This document shows, piece after piece, positions 14,646-22,248 of a stretch of DNA of 35,694 nt (positions are counted from its first letter, which is position 1; the number at the start of each line of letters is the position of its first letter). The stretch is taken from positions 1-35,694 of the forward strand of contig NZ_JACLZC010000027.1 in the NCBI RefSeq assembly GCF_016901735.1. The letters are read 5' to 3'. The DNA is from Pseudoflavonifractor phocaeensis. Lineage in GTDB: Bacteria > Bacillota > Clostridia > Oscillospirales > Oscillospiraceae. Both the position numbers and the translations under genes were made by a program. Under the pieces are notes generated by a model. It saw only the letters and a program-made list of their open reading frames with translations, did not search any database and was not told the DNA's origin.

Positions 14646-14654
14646 GAGGGGCGG
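14627..14654 (-). terminator. Terminator of the SSB-like gene, overlapping the next promoter
   Basis: On the minus strand, CCGCCCCT and AGGGGCGG (14654-14647 and 14640-14633) form a perfect 8-bp stem with a 6-nt loop, followed by TCTTTTG. The loop and the start of the 3' arm together hold the TTGACA -35 of the GntR operon. Confidence 0.7.
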
Positions 14655-14662
14655 CGCAAGTT

Positions 14663-15286
14663 TTAGATTTGGCTGGGACCGGCGGGGGAGAGGGCCATCA
14701 CCGAGATCTCATAGGCGGTGCGGCGCTGGCTGCCAGTCTGGTCCACCTTGGTGTAGGCCCTGCTCTGGAGACGCCCGTCCAGCTTGAGTCCGTTCCCCAC
14801 CTGGAGGGAGGCGCACTGCCGGGCCAAGGCTCCCCAGGCGATGCAGGGTAAGTAGTCCGCCCGGCCGTAGCGGCGGTTGACGGCCAGCAGCAGGTCGCAG
14901 ATCTCCCGCCCCATGGGGGTGCGGCGGTAGACCGGCGGCTTGCACAGGCTGCCGGCCAGGGTCAGGGTATTGCAGTGGGGCTGATGGGGGGCAGGGGAGA
15001 GGGAACGGGCATAGAGGGTAATCACCAGGCGGCTGCCCTGTCCGCTGCGGTTGTTGAAGGACCGGACCTCCCCTTCCACCTCCACCGGGTCCCCCGGTTG
15101 GATGGGAAGGCGGCGGAGCAGCGGCTCGGAGACCACCACATTGAGCCGGTCCTCGTTGCCGGAGAGACGGCGCACCGTCAGGGGAAAGAGAAAATAGGAG
15201 ACGCCGTGGTTTTCGTGGGAGAGCGCCGGCGGCGCGGCTGCCACGCCACGGAGCAGCGCCCGGTTTTCATTCCAGCCAGTTTCCAT
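14663..15286 (-). CDS. Single-stranded DNA-binding-like protein with two OB folds
   Basis: The 207-aa product contains two SSB-like OB-fold segments in tandem: ~12-105 (ALLRGVAAAPPALSHE, FNNRSGQGSRLVITLYAR) and ~115-200 (NTLTLAGSLCKPPVYR, GREICDLLLAVNRRYGRADYLPC, GNGLKLDGRLQSRAY). The second matches the classical SSB core. This two-fold arrangement occurs in many Firmicutes beside the normal ssb; the role is presumed to be single-strand DNA binding. It lacks the acidic SSB tail. Start ATG 15286 follows GAGGAG; an upstream in-frame ATG is less well supported. Confidence 0.82.
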   Translation of the reverse strand: METGWNENRALLRGVAAAPPALSHENHGVSYFLFPLTVRRLSGNEDRLNVVVSEPLLRRLPIQPGDPVEVEGEVRSFNNRSGQGSRLVITLYARSLSPAPHQPHCNTLTLAGSLCKPPVYRRTPMGREICDLLLAVNRRYGRADYLPCIAWGALARQCASLQVGNGLKLDGRLQSRAYTKVDQTGSQRRTAYEISVMALSPAGPSQI

Positions 15287-15349
15287 ACTGCCACACTCCT
15301 CGGTAAAGATGGGGCAGTATATGAGGGACAAGGGGAAGATAGTACCCCC

Positions 15350-16264
15350 TCAGGACAAAAGCTCCCGGAGCAGGTGGGGCAATTCCCGGCGGAGCTGCTC
15401 GGCGGCGGGGGAGAGGGGACAGCCCCGGCGGTAAAAGAGATAAAATTGGCGGGTCAGGAGGGGGTTTTCATCCTGGCCGTAAAAGGTCAGCACCTGGCCG
15501 GCGCAGGCCCACTGGGCGGCGGCCAGACCGGAGACCATGGCGATGCCCAGGCCGTGGCGCACCCCCTGCAAAATGGCCTCGGTGCTCTGGAGCTGGGCGG
15601 ACACATGGAGGGAGCGGGGGTCCACCCCCACGCTGCGCAAAAAGGTCTCGCTCTGCCGCCTGGTGCCGGAGCCGGGCTCCCGCACCAGGAAGGGGGTGCG
15701 CTTCAGCAGCTCCGGGGGAAAAACCCCGTGCAGGTCCCGGTAACAGGGCTGATCCGGCGTCACCAGTACCAGCCGCTCGCTGCCGCAGGGGATGCACTCA
15801 CAGCCCGCCCGGCGTACCGGCGCGCCGATGACCCCCAATTCCGCCTCATGCTCCGCCACCCGCCGGGCGGCTTCGCCGCTGTCCCCCTGGCTGATCTGAA
15901 AATGGACCTGGGGCCAGCGCTGGGAGAGCCTGGCCAGCACCCGGGGCAGGAGATACTGGGAGGGGACCGTGGAGGCGGCGATGGTCAGGGTGCCCTGGAG
16001 GGAGGCGCCGGCGGCGTGGACCGCCTCTTCGGCCTTGCCCATGAGACCGATGATCTGGACGGCGTAGTGGAGCAACGCCTGCCCGGCGGCGGTGAGCTGG
16101 ACCCCTCTGGAGGTGCGCAGCACCAGCTGGGCGTCCAGTTCGTGCTCCAGGGCGGCGATGTGGGCGCTGATGGTGGGCTGGGTCAGATAGAGGGCGTCCG
16201 CCGCCCGGGAAAAGCTGCGCAGGCGGGCCACCTGCACAAAGACTTCCAATTGTTTGAGCTGCAC
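15350..16264 (-). CDS. LysR family regulator, probably of selenium metabolism
   Basis: A 304-aa LysR-type regulator with N-terminal winged helix (residues 1-60: QPTISAHIAALEHEL) and a periplasmic-binding-like effector domain (~90-300). It is divergent from selD, the usual arrangement for LysR proteins that control the adjacent operon, and selenium-associated LysR proteins are known next to selD/yedE. The effector is unknown. Start GTG 16264 has GGAGGG 7 nt upstream. The regulatory role is inferred from position. Confidence 0.87.
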   Translation of the reverse strand: MQLKQLEVFVQVARLRSFSRAADALYLTQPTISAHIAALEHELDAQLVLRTSRGVQLTAAGQALLHYAVQIIGLMGKAEEAVHAAGASLQGTLTIAASTVPSQYLLPRVLARLSQRWPQVHFQISQGDSGEAARRVAEHEAELGVIGAPVRRAGCECIPCGSERLVLVTPDQPCYRDLHGVFPPELLKRTPFLVREPGSGTRRQSETFLRSVGVDPRSLHVSAQLQSTEAILQGVRHGLGIAMVSGLAAAQWACAGQVLTFYGQDENPLLTRQFYLFYRRGCPLSPAAEQLRRELPHLLRELLS

Positions 16265-16294
16265 CGGGCAGCCCTCCTTTCTGGTGGAATCCCA

Positions 16295-16323
16295 TTGCGC
16301 GCCGGCCGCGGGAAGGGTACAAT
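16295..16323 (+). promoter_or_regulatory. Promoter of selD
   Basis: -35 TTGCGC (16295-16300), 17-bp spacer and -10 TACAAT (16318-16323), 31 nt before the selD start, in the LysR-selD intergenic region. Confidence 0.65.
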
Positions 16324-16354
16324 AAAGGCAGGAATAAAAAAGGAGGTGGCGACC

Positions 16355-17410
16355 ATGGTCAACGGACCGGAACAGATCCCGCTCACACGGATGACCTCGG
16401 CCGGCGGCTGAGGGGCAAAAATAGGACCGGGTGTCCTGAGCAAACTGCTGGAGGGCCTTCCCGCCATGTCAGACCCAGCCCTTATGGTGGGCTTTGGCTC
16501 CAGCGACGACGCGGCGGTCTATCGTGTCAACGAGACCACCGCCCTCATCTCCACCGTGGACTTCTTCCCGCCCGTGGTGGACGACCCCTATCAATTCGGC
16601 CAGATCGCCGCCGCCAACGCCCTCTCCGACGTGTGGGCCATGGGCGGCGCGCCCAGACTGGCCATGAATCTGCTGACCTTCCCCCGGTGTCTGGACCTCC
16701 AGGTGGTACAGGCCATCCTGGCCGGCGGACAGAGCAAGGTCACCGAGGCCGGCGCGGTCATCGCCGGCGGGCACAGCATCGAGGACCAGGAGCCCAAATA
16801 CGGCCTGTGCGTCATGGGCTTTGCCCATCCGGAGGAGATTTTGACCAACAGCGGCGCTCAGGTGGGAGACGTGCTGATCCTCACAAAGCCTCTGGGCACC
16901 GGCATTTTGTCCACCGCCGCCAAGGCGGGACTGCTGACGCCGGAGGAGCACCGGCAGATGGTGGACATCATGACCACCCTGAACCGCTGGGCCTATGAGG
17001 CCATGATGCCCCTGAAGCCCAACGCCTGTACGGACATCACCGGCTTTGGCCTGCTGGGCCACGTCCGGGAGCTGGCCGACGGCAGCGGCGTGACGGCGGA
17101 ACTGTGGGCGGACCGGGTGCCGGTGGCGCCCAAGGCCCTGGAGCTGGCCCGGGAGGGCATCATCCCCGGCGGCGCGTACAACAACATGGGCTATCTGAAG
17201 GGGGCGGTGCTGCTGGACGAGGGCATCCCCCTGGAGCGGTCCGACGTGCTCTACGACCCCCAGACCGCCGGCGGCCTGCTCATCGCGGTGCCGGAGGACC
17301 GGGCGGCGGCGCTGCTGGACCGGCTGCGGGACCGGGGCGTCTCCGGAGCGGCCGTGGGCTGCGTCCGGCCCCGGGGAGAGGCGGCGGTACGGGTGCGCCG
17401 CCACGGATAA
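16355..17410 (+). CDS. selD: Selenophosphate synthetase, selenocysteine-containing
   Basis: Makes selenophosphate from selenide and ATP, the selenium donor for Sec-tRNA, selenouridine and labile selenium cofactors. A simple reading starts at ATG 16466, but that lacks the catalytic N-terminus. From ATG 16355 (AAAAAGGAGG upstream) the frame reads MVNGPEQIPLTRMTSAGG, then an in-frame TGA (16409-16411), then GAKIGPGVLSKLL. This is the SelD active-site region with selenocysteine at residue 19, where other SelD have Cys or Sec. The second Cys of the usual GGCGCK motif is Ala (GGUGAK). The rest is a full AIRS-type ATPase (GSSDDAAVYR, GGHSIEDQEPKYGL, DPQTAGGLLIA). Full length 351 aa. A SECIS-like hairpin follows the TGA. 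Terminator at 17420-17451. Confidence 0.95.
16409..16437 (+). promoter_or_regulatory. UGA selenocysteine codon with bacterial SECIS-like hairpin
   Basis: The in-frame TGA (16409-16411) is followed 11 nt later by AGGAC (16423-16427), loop CGGGT and GTCCT (16433-16437), a perfect 5-bp stem whose apical loop contains GGGU. Bacterial SECIS elements are stem-loops just after the UGA with a G/U-bearing loop read by SelB. Distance and loop fit; SelB binding is not shown. Confidence 0.75.
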
Positions 17411-17419
17411 GGAGAAAAG

Positions 17420-17451
17420 GGACCTGCCGGACAAAAGGCAGGTCCTTTTTT
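17420..17451 (+). terminator. selD terminator
   Basis: Perfect stem GGACCTGCC (17420-17428) with GGCAGGTCC (17437-17445), then six T. Confidence 0.9.
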
Positions 17452-17556
17452 GCGCCGGACGCCGCTTTTTTTTCAACAGAGGTCAGTATAGCGCTTGGGA
17501 GGAACGGTGTCAATCCGGAGGAGCGCATATCGGATTTTTCTATAAGACAGGGCCGA

Positions 17557-17604
17557 AAACATCGATGTTTCATATTTCCAATCCCAATCCAAATCGGTTA
17601 TACT
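17557..17604 (+). promoter_or_regulatory. Candidate operator and promoter of the yedE operon
   Basis: A perfect 14-bp palindrome AAACATCGATGTTT (17557-17570) lies directly upstream of a possible promoter: -35 TTCCAA (17576-17581), 17-bp spacer and -10 TATACT (17599-17604). The -35 is weak, which would fit activator dependence, possibly on the nearby LysR protein. Confidence 0.5.
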
Positions 17605-17657
17605 TGAAAAGAGAATACGCTCCGCCCGGTGTGAGGCGGGGCAAGGGAGGAAGAGAT

Positions 17658-18722
17658 ATGGGAAAACTCAAACAGCATGGCTTCATCATCGCCGCGGGCC
17701 TCGTGGTGGGCGTCATCGCGGCGGTACTGGCCTTTTTGGGCAACCCGGTGAACATGGGCTTTTGCATCGCCTGCTTTTTGCGGGACATCGCCGGCGCGGT
17801 GGGACTCCACCGGGCGGCCGTGGTGCAGTACATCCGGCCTGAGATCATCGGTCTGGTGCTGGGCGCTATGGTGATGGCCCTGGCGGAGAAGGAATTCAAC
17901 GTCCGGGGCGGCTCGTCCCCCATGGCCCGGTTTACTCTGGGCTTCTGCGTGATGGTGGGCGCGCTGATGTTTTTGGGTTGCCCCCTGCGCATGGTGCTGC
18001 GCATCGGCGGCGGCGATCTCAACGCTGTGGTGGGTCTGGTGGGCTTTGCTGCCGGCATTTTCTGCGGCACCCTCTTTTTGAAGGGGGGCTTTACCCTCAA
18101 AAAGTCCAATCCCCAGCCGGTGGCCGAGGGCCTTCTTCTGCCGGTGATGATGGTGGGTCTGCTGGTGCTGCTGCTGGCGGCCCCCGCTTTCCTGTTTTTC
18201 TCCACGGAGGGACCCGGCTCCATGGCGGCGCCCGTCGCGGCGGCGCTGATTGCGGGCCTGGTGGTGGGCGCGCTGGCCCAAAAGACCCGCCTTTGTATGG
18301 TGGGCGGCATCCGGGACGCCATCCTGTTCCGGGATTTCCACCTGCTGCTGGGCTTTGTGGCCATTCTGGTGGCGGTGCTGGTGGGCAACCTGATTCTGGG
18401 CAACCCGGTCAACTTCAGCTTTGAAGGCCAGGCGGTGGCCCATACCGACGGACTGTGGAACTTTTTGGGGATGCTGCTGGTGGGCCTGGCCTCGGTGCTG
18501 CTGGGCGGCTGCCCTCTGCGGCAGCTGATTCTGGCCGGCAGCGGCAGCAGCGACTCCGCCGTGGCGGTCATCGGCATGATCGTGGGCGCGGCGTTCTGTC
18601 ATAACTTCGGCCTGGCCTCCTCCGCCGACGGCACCACCGCCGCCGGACGCATCGCCGTCATCCTCTGTCTGGTGGTCACCGCCGCCATCGGCGGGGCCAA
18701 CCTGAAATCGCAAAAAGCCTGA
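17658..18722 (+). CDS. yedE: YedE family putative selenium transporter
   Basis: A 354-aa membrane protein with about ten hydrophobic segments and two related halves, each with conserved cysteines (CIACFLRD, FLGCPLRM; LGGCPLRQL), matching the YeeE/YedE family. Members next to selD and TusA-like genes are regarded as importers of a selenium compound. Start ATG 17658 follows AAGGGAGG. It is the first gene of a three-gene unit with the TusA-like and DUF3343 genes. The selenium substrate is inferred from context. Confidence 0.9.
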   Translation: MGKLKQHGFIIAAGLVVGVIAAVLAFLGNPVNMGFCIACFLRDIAGAVGLHRAAVVQYIRPEIIGLVLGAMVMALAEKEFNVRGGSSPMARFTLGFCVMVGALMFLGCPLRMVLRIGGGDLNAVVGLVGFAAGIFCGTLFLKGGFTLKKSNPQPVAEGLLLPVMMVGLLVLLLAAPAFLFFSTEGPGSMAAPVAAALIAGLVVGALAQKTRLCMVGGIRDAILFRDFHLLLGFVAILVAVLVGNLILGNPVNFSFEGQAVAHTDGLWNFLGMLLVGLASVLLGGCPLRQLILAGSGSSDSAVAVIGMIVGAAFCHNFGLASSADGTTAAGRIAVILCLVVTAAIGGANLKSQKA

Positions 18723-18743
18723 CGGGAAAGGAAGTAAGAAAAT

Positions 18744-18947
18744 ATGAACCAGATCGACGCCCGGGGCTACTCCTGCCCCGAACCGGTCCTCATGACCAAA
18801 AACGCCCTGAAAAAGGGCCTGCCCCTCCAGGTGTTGGTGGACAGCATGACGCCGGTGCAGAACATCACCCGCTTTGCCACCAATGCCGGCTACCAGGTGG
18901 ACTGCAAAAGCGTGGGTGAGGATTACGAACTGACCATCACCAAGTAA
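18744..18947 (+). CDS. TusA/YedF-like sulfur or selenium carrier
   Basis: A 67-aa protein of the TusA fold, with the active Cys11 in the signature ARGYSCPEPV. TusA-like proteins carry a persulfide or perselenide on this cysteine. In many selenium-using bacteria this domain is the N-terminal part of the ~200-aa YedF; here it stands alone, with no DsrE-like half. It lies 21 nt after yedE and 1 nt before the DUF3343 gene, so these three probably work together in handling imported selenium. RBS GGAAAGGAAG upstream. Confidence 0.9.
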   Translation: MNQIDARGYSCPEPVLMTKNALKKGLPLQVLVDSMTPVQNITRFATNAGYQVDCKSVGEDYELTITK

Positions 18948-18948
18948 G

Positions 18949-19188
18949 ATGGAACAGATCGCCACCTTTCACACCCACTTTGGGGCGCTGAATTTCCACC
19001 GCCGCCTCCAGCGGATGGGGGCCGAGAGCGCCATGATGCCGGTCCCCCGCAAGCTGTCCGCCTCCTGCGGCACCTGCGTGCGCTTTGCCGTGCCCTTTGA
19101 CGCCGACACCATGGCCGACGAGGACCTGGACAAGGTCTACGACCGCACGCCGGAGGGTTATCAGCTGATTTTTGCCAACGAAGAGTAA
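18949..19188 (+). CDS. DUF3343 protein, putative Se/S carrier
   Basis: A 79-aa protein of the DUF3343 family, typically found beside labile-selenium genes. It carries the conserved Cys40-Gly-Thr-Cys43 motif in SASCGTCVRF, suited to bind or pass sulfur or selenium. It begins 1 nt after the TusA-like stop codon, so translation is coupled, and a strong terminator follows at once. The exact reaction is unknown. Confidence 0.88.
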   Translation: MEQIATFHTHFGALNFHRRLQRMGAESAMMPVPRKLSASCGTCVRFAVPFDADTMADEDLDKVYDRTPEGYQLIFANEE

Positions 19189-19191
19189 CGC

Positions 19192-19235
19192 AAGGACCTC
19201 CGTTCCCCATGGAAGGGGAGCGGAGGTCCTTTTTG
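19192..19235 (+). terminator. Terminator of the yedE-TusA-DUF3343 operon
   Basis: Arms AAGGACCTCCG (19192-19202) and CGGAGGTCCTT (19221-19231) with further pairing of TTCCCC and GGGGAG, then T residues. Confidence 0.85.
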
Positions 19236-19256
19236 ACCGGGCTGGAAAGAAGGACG

Positions 19257-20210
19257 TCAGCCCATGGCAAAGCGCCGGGCGGGATTTTCCACAAAGATCT
19301 GCCGCAAGGTGGATTCCTCCACCCCCAGGCGGCGGAGCCGGGGGAGGAAATCGGTAAAAAAGTAGCAAAGTCCCACTGGTCCGCCGTAATGCCACAGGCG
19401 GACCCGGGTGGTGTCCATCCCCATGAGGAGGGAGGAGGCGCAGCCCGCCTCCAGCAGGGAGCGCACCAGCGCCGCCTCGTGATGGTCGTCGTGGAACTGG
19501 TAGCGGGCCACGGTGTCATATTCCAGGGCATAGCCCCGGCGGCACAGGGAGATGTGGGCGGCAAGATCCGGCTCCGCCCGGTCCAGGTGACATAAGATCA
19601 CCCGCCGGGGCGGGACGCCCAGCCCTTCCAGAAAATCCGCCGCTTTTACCGCCTGACCGGCGGCTTCGATGTGGACCATCAGCGGCGCACCGGTGGCCCT
19701 TTGGGCCGCGGCTGCCGCCCGGAACAGGCGCTGATAACGCCCGGTCAGCCCCTCCCGGTCCACGGCGGCTTTGATCTGTCCCGCCTTTACGCCGGTCCGG
19801 CGGCTGGGCGGGGCGGTGTCGCAGGGGGCGTACATGCCCTCTGAAAGCTCGGACTGCCACAGCCGGGCCAGGTCAGTTTCTTCCCATTGGGTGACCCAGT
19901 GGTCGGGCGGGTAGAAGCACAGCTTGTGGAAGCCGGTGGAGGCAATGAGATGGACCCGGCTTTTGCGGGAGATTTCGGCCAAAAAATCTCCGTCCCGGCC
20001 GCAGCCCGCTGGCTGGGCGTCCACGGCGGCCCGTCCGCCCAGGGCGTAAAAATCCAGCAGCTCCCGGGCGCTCAGCTCCCGGTCCTCCATGCAGTGGGCG
20101 GGATTTTGGGCGCGGCACCAGCCAGGCAGCAGGCAAAGATGCTCGTGACTTTGGCAAAAGCCCAGATCCTGCGGTTCGATGGGGCCCAGGACGGTCATAA
20201 TATGGGACAT
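19257..20210 (-). CDS. Phosphotriesterase/TatD-related metal hydrolase
   Basis: A 317-aa amidohydrolase-fold protein. It has the first-strand metal motif His22-Glu-His24 (QSHEHL), a Lys in RTGVKAGQIKAA at the place of the bridging lysine of phosphotriesterases, then MVHIEAAG, ILCHLD and the late Asp in LLMGMDTTR. These residues suggest a binuclear metal hydrolase; the natural substrate is unknown. It is convergent to the DUF3343 gene and close to the selenium genes, so a role there is only a possibility. Start ATG 20210 follows GGAGGGAGGG; a longer upstream in-frame start is rejected. Confidence 0.82.
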   Translation of the reverse strand: MSHIMTVLGPIEPQDLGFCQSHEHLCLLPGWCRAQNPAHCMEDRELSARELLDFYALGGRAAVDAQPAGCGRDGDFLAEISRKSRVHLIASTGFHKLCFYPPDHWVTQWEETDLARLWQSELSEGMYAPCDTAPPSRRTGVKAGQIKAAVDREGLTGRYQRLFRAAAAAQRATGAPLMVHIEAAGQAVKAADFLEGLGVPPRRVILCHLDRAEPDLAAHISLCRRGYALEYDTVARYQFHDDHHEAALVRSLLEAGCASSLLMGMDTTRVRLWHYGGPVGLCYFFTDFLPRLRRLGVEESTLRQIFVENPARRFAMG

Positions 20211-20272
20211 GATGCCCTCCCTCCTTTTGTCCCATTGTATCGAAGGGAAGGAAGAAAGTCCAGAGGAAGCCC

Positions 20273-20327
20273 TTGACAAGCGGCAAGGGGGTGGTACAAT
20301 AGACTTTGTGATTGTTCTAAAAAGAAC
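20273..20327 (+). promoter_or_regulatory. Promoter and MarR-type operator of the marR-MATE operon
   Basis: -35 TTGACA (20273-20278), 16-bp spacer and -10 TACAAT (20295-20300). Downstream, between -10 and the start codon, is the inverted repeat GTTCT-AAAA-AGAAC (20314-20327), well placed for autorepression by the MarR protein. Confidence 0.75.
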
Positions 20328-20344
20328 TATTGAGGAGGGGAACC

Positions 20345-20797
20345 ATGTCAGTCCACACCGAGATTCTTTTGTCGGTCCGCCGGGTGCTGAAGTTCTACGA
20401 CAGCCTGAAGAAAGAGGTCTGCCAGAGCCACGGCCTGACCCCTGTGGAGGTGGACATTCTGGCCTTTTTGCACAACAATCCCCAGCGGGATACCGCCAGC
20501 GACATTGTGGAGCTGCGTCTGCTGCCCAAGGGCAACGTATCCCAGGGGGTGGAGACCCTGATTCAAAAGGGACTGCTCACCCGCCGGCAGGACCGGCAGG
20601 ACCGGCGGCGCATCCATCTCACCCTCACCGACAAGGCCCGGGCGATCACGCCCGCCCTGGAGGAGATGCGCCGGCGGTTTTACAGCCGTCTGCTGGCCGG
20701 GCTGGATGAGCCGTCCCGCCGGGCTTACTGGGAGATGAGCCAAAAAATCGCCCAAAACGCGTTGGAAGGACTGAATGAGTCATGGAACAGCAATTAG
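20345..20797 (+). CDS. MarR family transcriptional regulator
   Basis: A 150-aa winged-helix regulator: helical dimer region at both ends, recognition helix in LPKGNVSQGVETLIQKGLL (~65-85) and the wing with RRQDRQDRRRIHLTLT. It very likely represses itself and the overlapping MATE gene, with release by a small toxic ligand. Start ATG 20345 follows GAGGAGGGG. The coding region overlaps the MATE start by 16 bp. Confidence 0.93.
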   Translation: MSVHTEILLSVRRVLKFYDSLKKEVCQSHGLTPVEVDILAFLHNNPQRDTASDIVELRLLPKGNVSQGVETLIQKGLLTRRQDRQDRRRIHLTLTDKARAITPALEEMRRRFYSRLLAGLDEPSRRAYWEMSQKIAQNALEGLNESWNSN

Positions 20798-22161
20798 AGA
20801 AAAACGCATTTTTGGGCCGGGAGCCGGTGGGACGGCTGCTGGCCCGGCTGGCGGTGCCCACGGTGACGGCCCAGATCATCAATATGCTCTACAACATCGT
20901 GGACCGCATCTATATCGGGCACATCCCGGAGGAGGGGGCGCTGGCCCTCACCGGCGTGGGGGTGTGTATGCCCCTCATTATGATCGTCTCTGCCTTTGCC
21001 GCCCTGGTGAGCAACGGCGGCGCGCCGCGGGCCTCCATCGCCATGGGACGCAAGGACAACCAGTCCGCCGAGGAGATTCTGGGCAGCTGCTTTTTGCTCC
21101 AGATTCTGGTGTCGCTGGCCCTCACGGCGGCGCTGCTGCTGGGGGGACGGCCCTTCCTGCTGGCCTTCGGCGCGACCCCTGAGACCATCGGCTATGCCGT
21201 CGACTATATGAATCTGTACGCCATGGGCACCCTCTTTGTCCAGCTGACCCTGGGCATGAACGCCTTTATCACCGCCCAGGGCTTTGCCAAGACCGGGATG
21301 CTCTCCGTTCTCATCGGGGCGGTGTGCAACATCGTGCTGGACCCCATTTTCATCTTTGGCTTTGGGATGGGAGTGGAGGGCGCCGCCCTGGCCACCGTCC
21401 TCTCTCAGGCGGTGTCCTGTGTGTGGGTGGTGACCTTCCTGATGGGGCGGCGCACCATTCTGCGCCTAAAGCCCCAAAACCTCCGCCTCCGCTGGCGGCA
21501 TCTGGGGCCCAGCCTGGCCCTGGGACTGGCCACCTTCATCATGCAGGCCAGTGAGAGCGTCATCTCGGTGTGCTTCAACTCCTCTCTTCGGACCTATGGC
21601 GGCAACACGGCGGTGGGGGCCATGACCATCCTCACCAGCGTCATGCAGTTTGCCATGCTGCCGCTCCAGGGACTGGGGCAGGGGGCGCAGCCCATCATCA
21701 GCTATAACTACGGCGCCCGCAGCGCCAAGCGGGTGAAGGACACCTATTTCCTGCTTTTAAGGGTCAGCATGTTTTATTCCACCCTCCTTTGGGCGCTGGT
21801 CATGCTCTTCCCCCGGGCCTTTGCCTCGATTTTTACCCCGAATGCGGAGCTGGTGGCCTTTACCGGACAGGCCCTCCGGATCTATATGGCGGTAATGTGC
21901 CTCTTCGGCATCCAGATGGCCTGTCAGATGACCTTTACCGCTCTGGGCAACGCCAAATCCTCCATCACCGTGGCGGTGATGCGCAAGTTTATCCTCCTCA
22001 TTCCGCTGATTTACCTGCTGCCCAATCTGCTGCCCGGTCTCATCGGCATCGACCAGACCACCGCCGTCTACCTGGCCGAGCCGGTGGCCGACGCCATCGC
22101 CGTTACCTTTACCGCCATTTTGTTCTATTTCCAGTTCCGCCGTGCGCTGCGCAACATATAA
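20782..22161 (+). CDS. MATE family multidrug/sodium antiporter
   Basis: A 459-aa inner-membrane efflux protein with about twelve hydrophobic segments in two homologous MatE halves (PTVTAQIINMLYNIVDRIYIG near the N-terminus; MLPLQGLGQGAQPIISYNYGA at the start of the second half). Exports cationic drugs or metabolites using a sodium or proton gradient. It overlaps marR by 16 bp; control by MarR is expected. The substrate is not predictable. Confidence 0.94.
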   Translation: MEQQLEKNAFLGREPVGRLLARLAVPTVTAQIINMLYNIVDRIYIGHIPEEGALALTGVGVCMPLIMIVSAFAALVSNGGAPRASIAMGRKDNQSAEEILGSCFLLQILVSLALTAALLLGGRPFLLAFGATPETIGYAVDYMNLYAMGTLFVQLTLGMNAFITAQGFAKTGMLSVLIGAVCNIVLDPIFIFGFGMGVEGAALATVLSQAVSCVWVVTFLMGRRTILRLKPQNLRLRWRHLGPSLALGLATFIMQASESVISVCFNSSLRTYGGNTAVGAMTILTSVMQFAMLPLQGLGQGAQPIISYNYGARSAKRVKDTYFLLLRVSMFYSTLLWALVMLFPRAFASIFTPNAELVAFTGQALRIYMAVMCLFGIQMACQMTFTALGNAKSSITVAVMRKFILLIPLIYLLPNLLPGLIGIDQTTAVYLAEPVADAIAVTFTAILFYFQFRRALRNI

Positions 22162-22196
22162 TTGCATTCTCCCAAACCAGCGGACGCCCCCGGTCC

Positions 22197-22225
22197 TTGC
22201 CGGCGGTGGTCCGCTGTGTTACTAT
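22197..22225 (+). promoter_or_regulatory. Promoter of the secreted NodB-like gene
   Basis: -35 TTGCCG (22197-22202), 17-bp spacer and -10 TACTAT (22220-22225), shortly before AAAGGAGGGGGG and the ATG at 22249. Confidence 0.6.
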
Positions 22226-22248
22226 AAGGGGAGAAAGGAGGGGGGACG

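Noticed and set aside
16466..17410. SelD starting at the ATG at 16466
   Set aside because: It removes the catalytic N-terminus. Upstream sequence reads through one TGA in the correct frame to a well-placed ATG with RBS, at the known Sec/Cys position.
17598..18965. Long His/Gln-rich open frame opposite yedE
   Set aside because: Antisense artefact of a GC-rich membrane-protein gene; no ribosome site.
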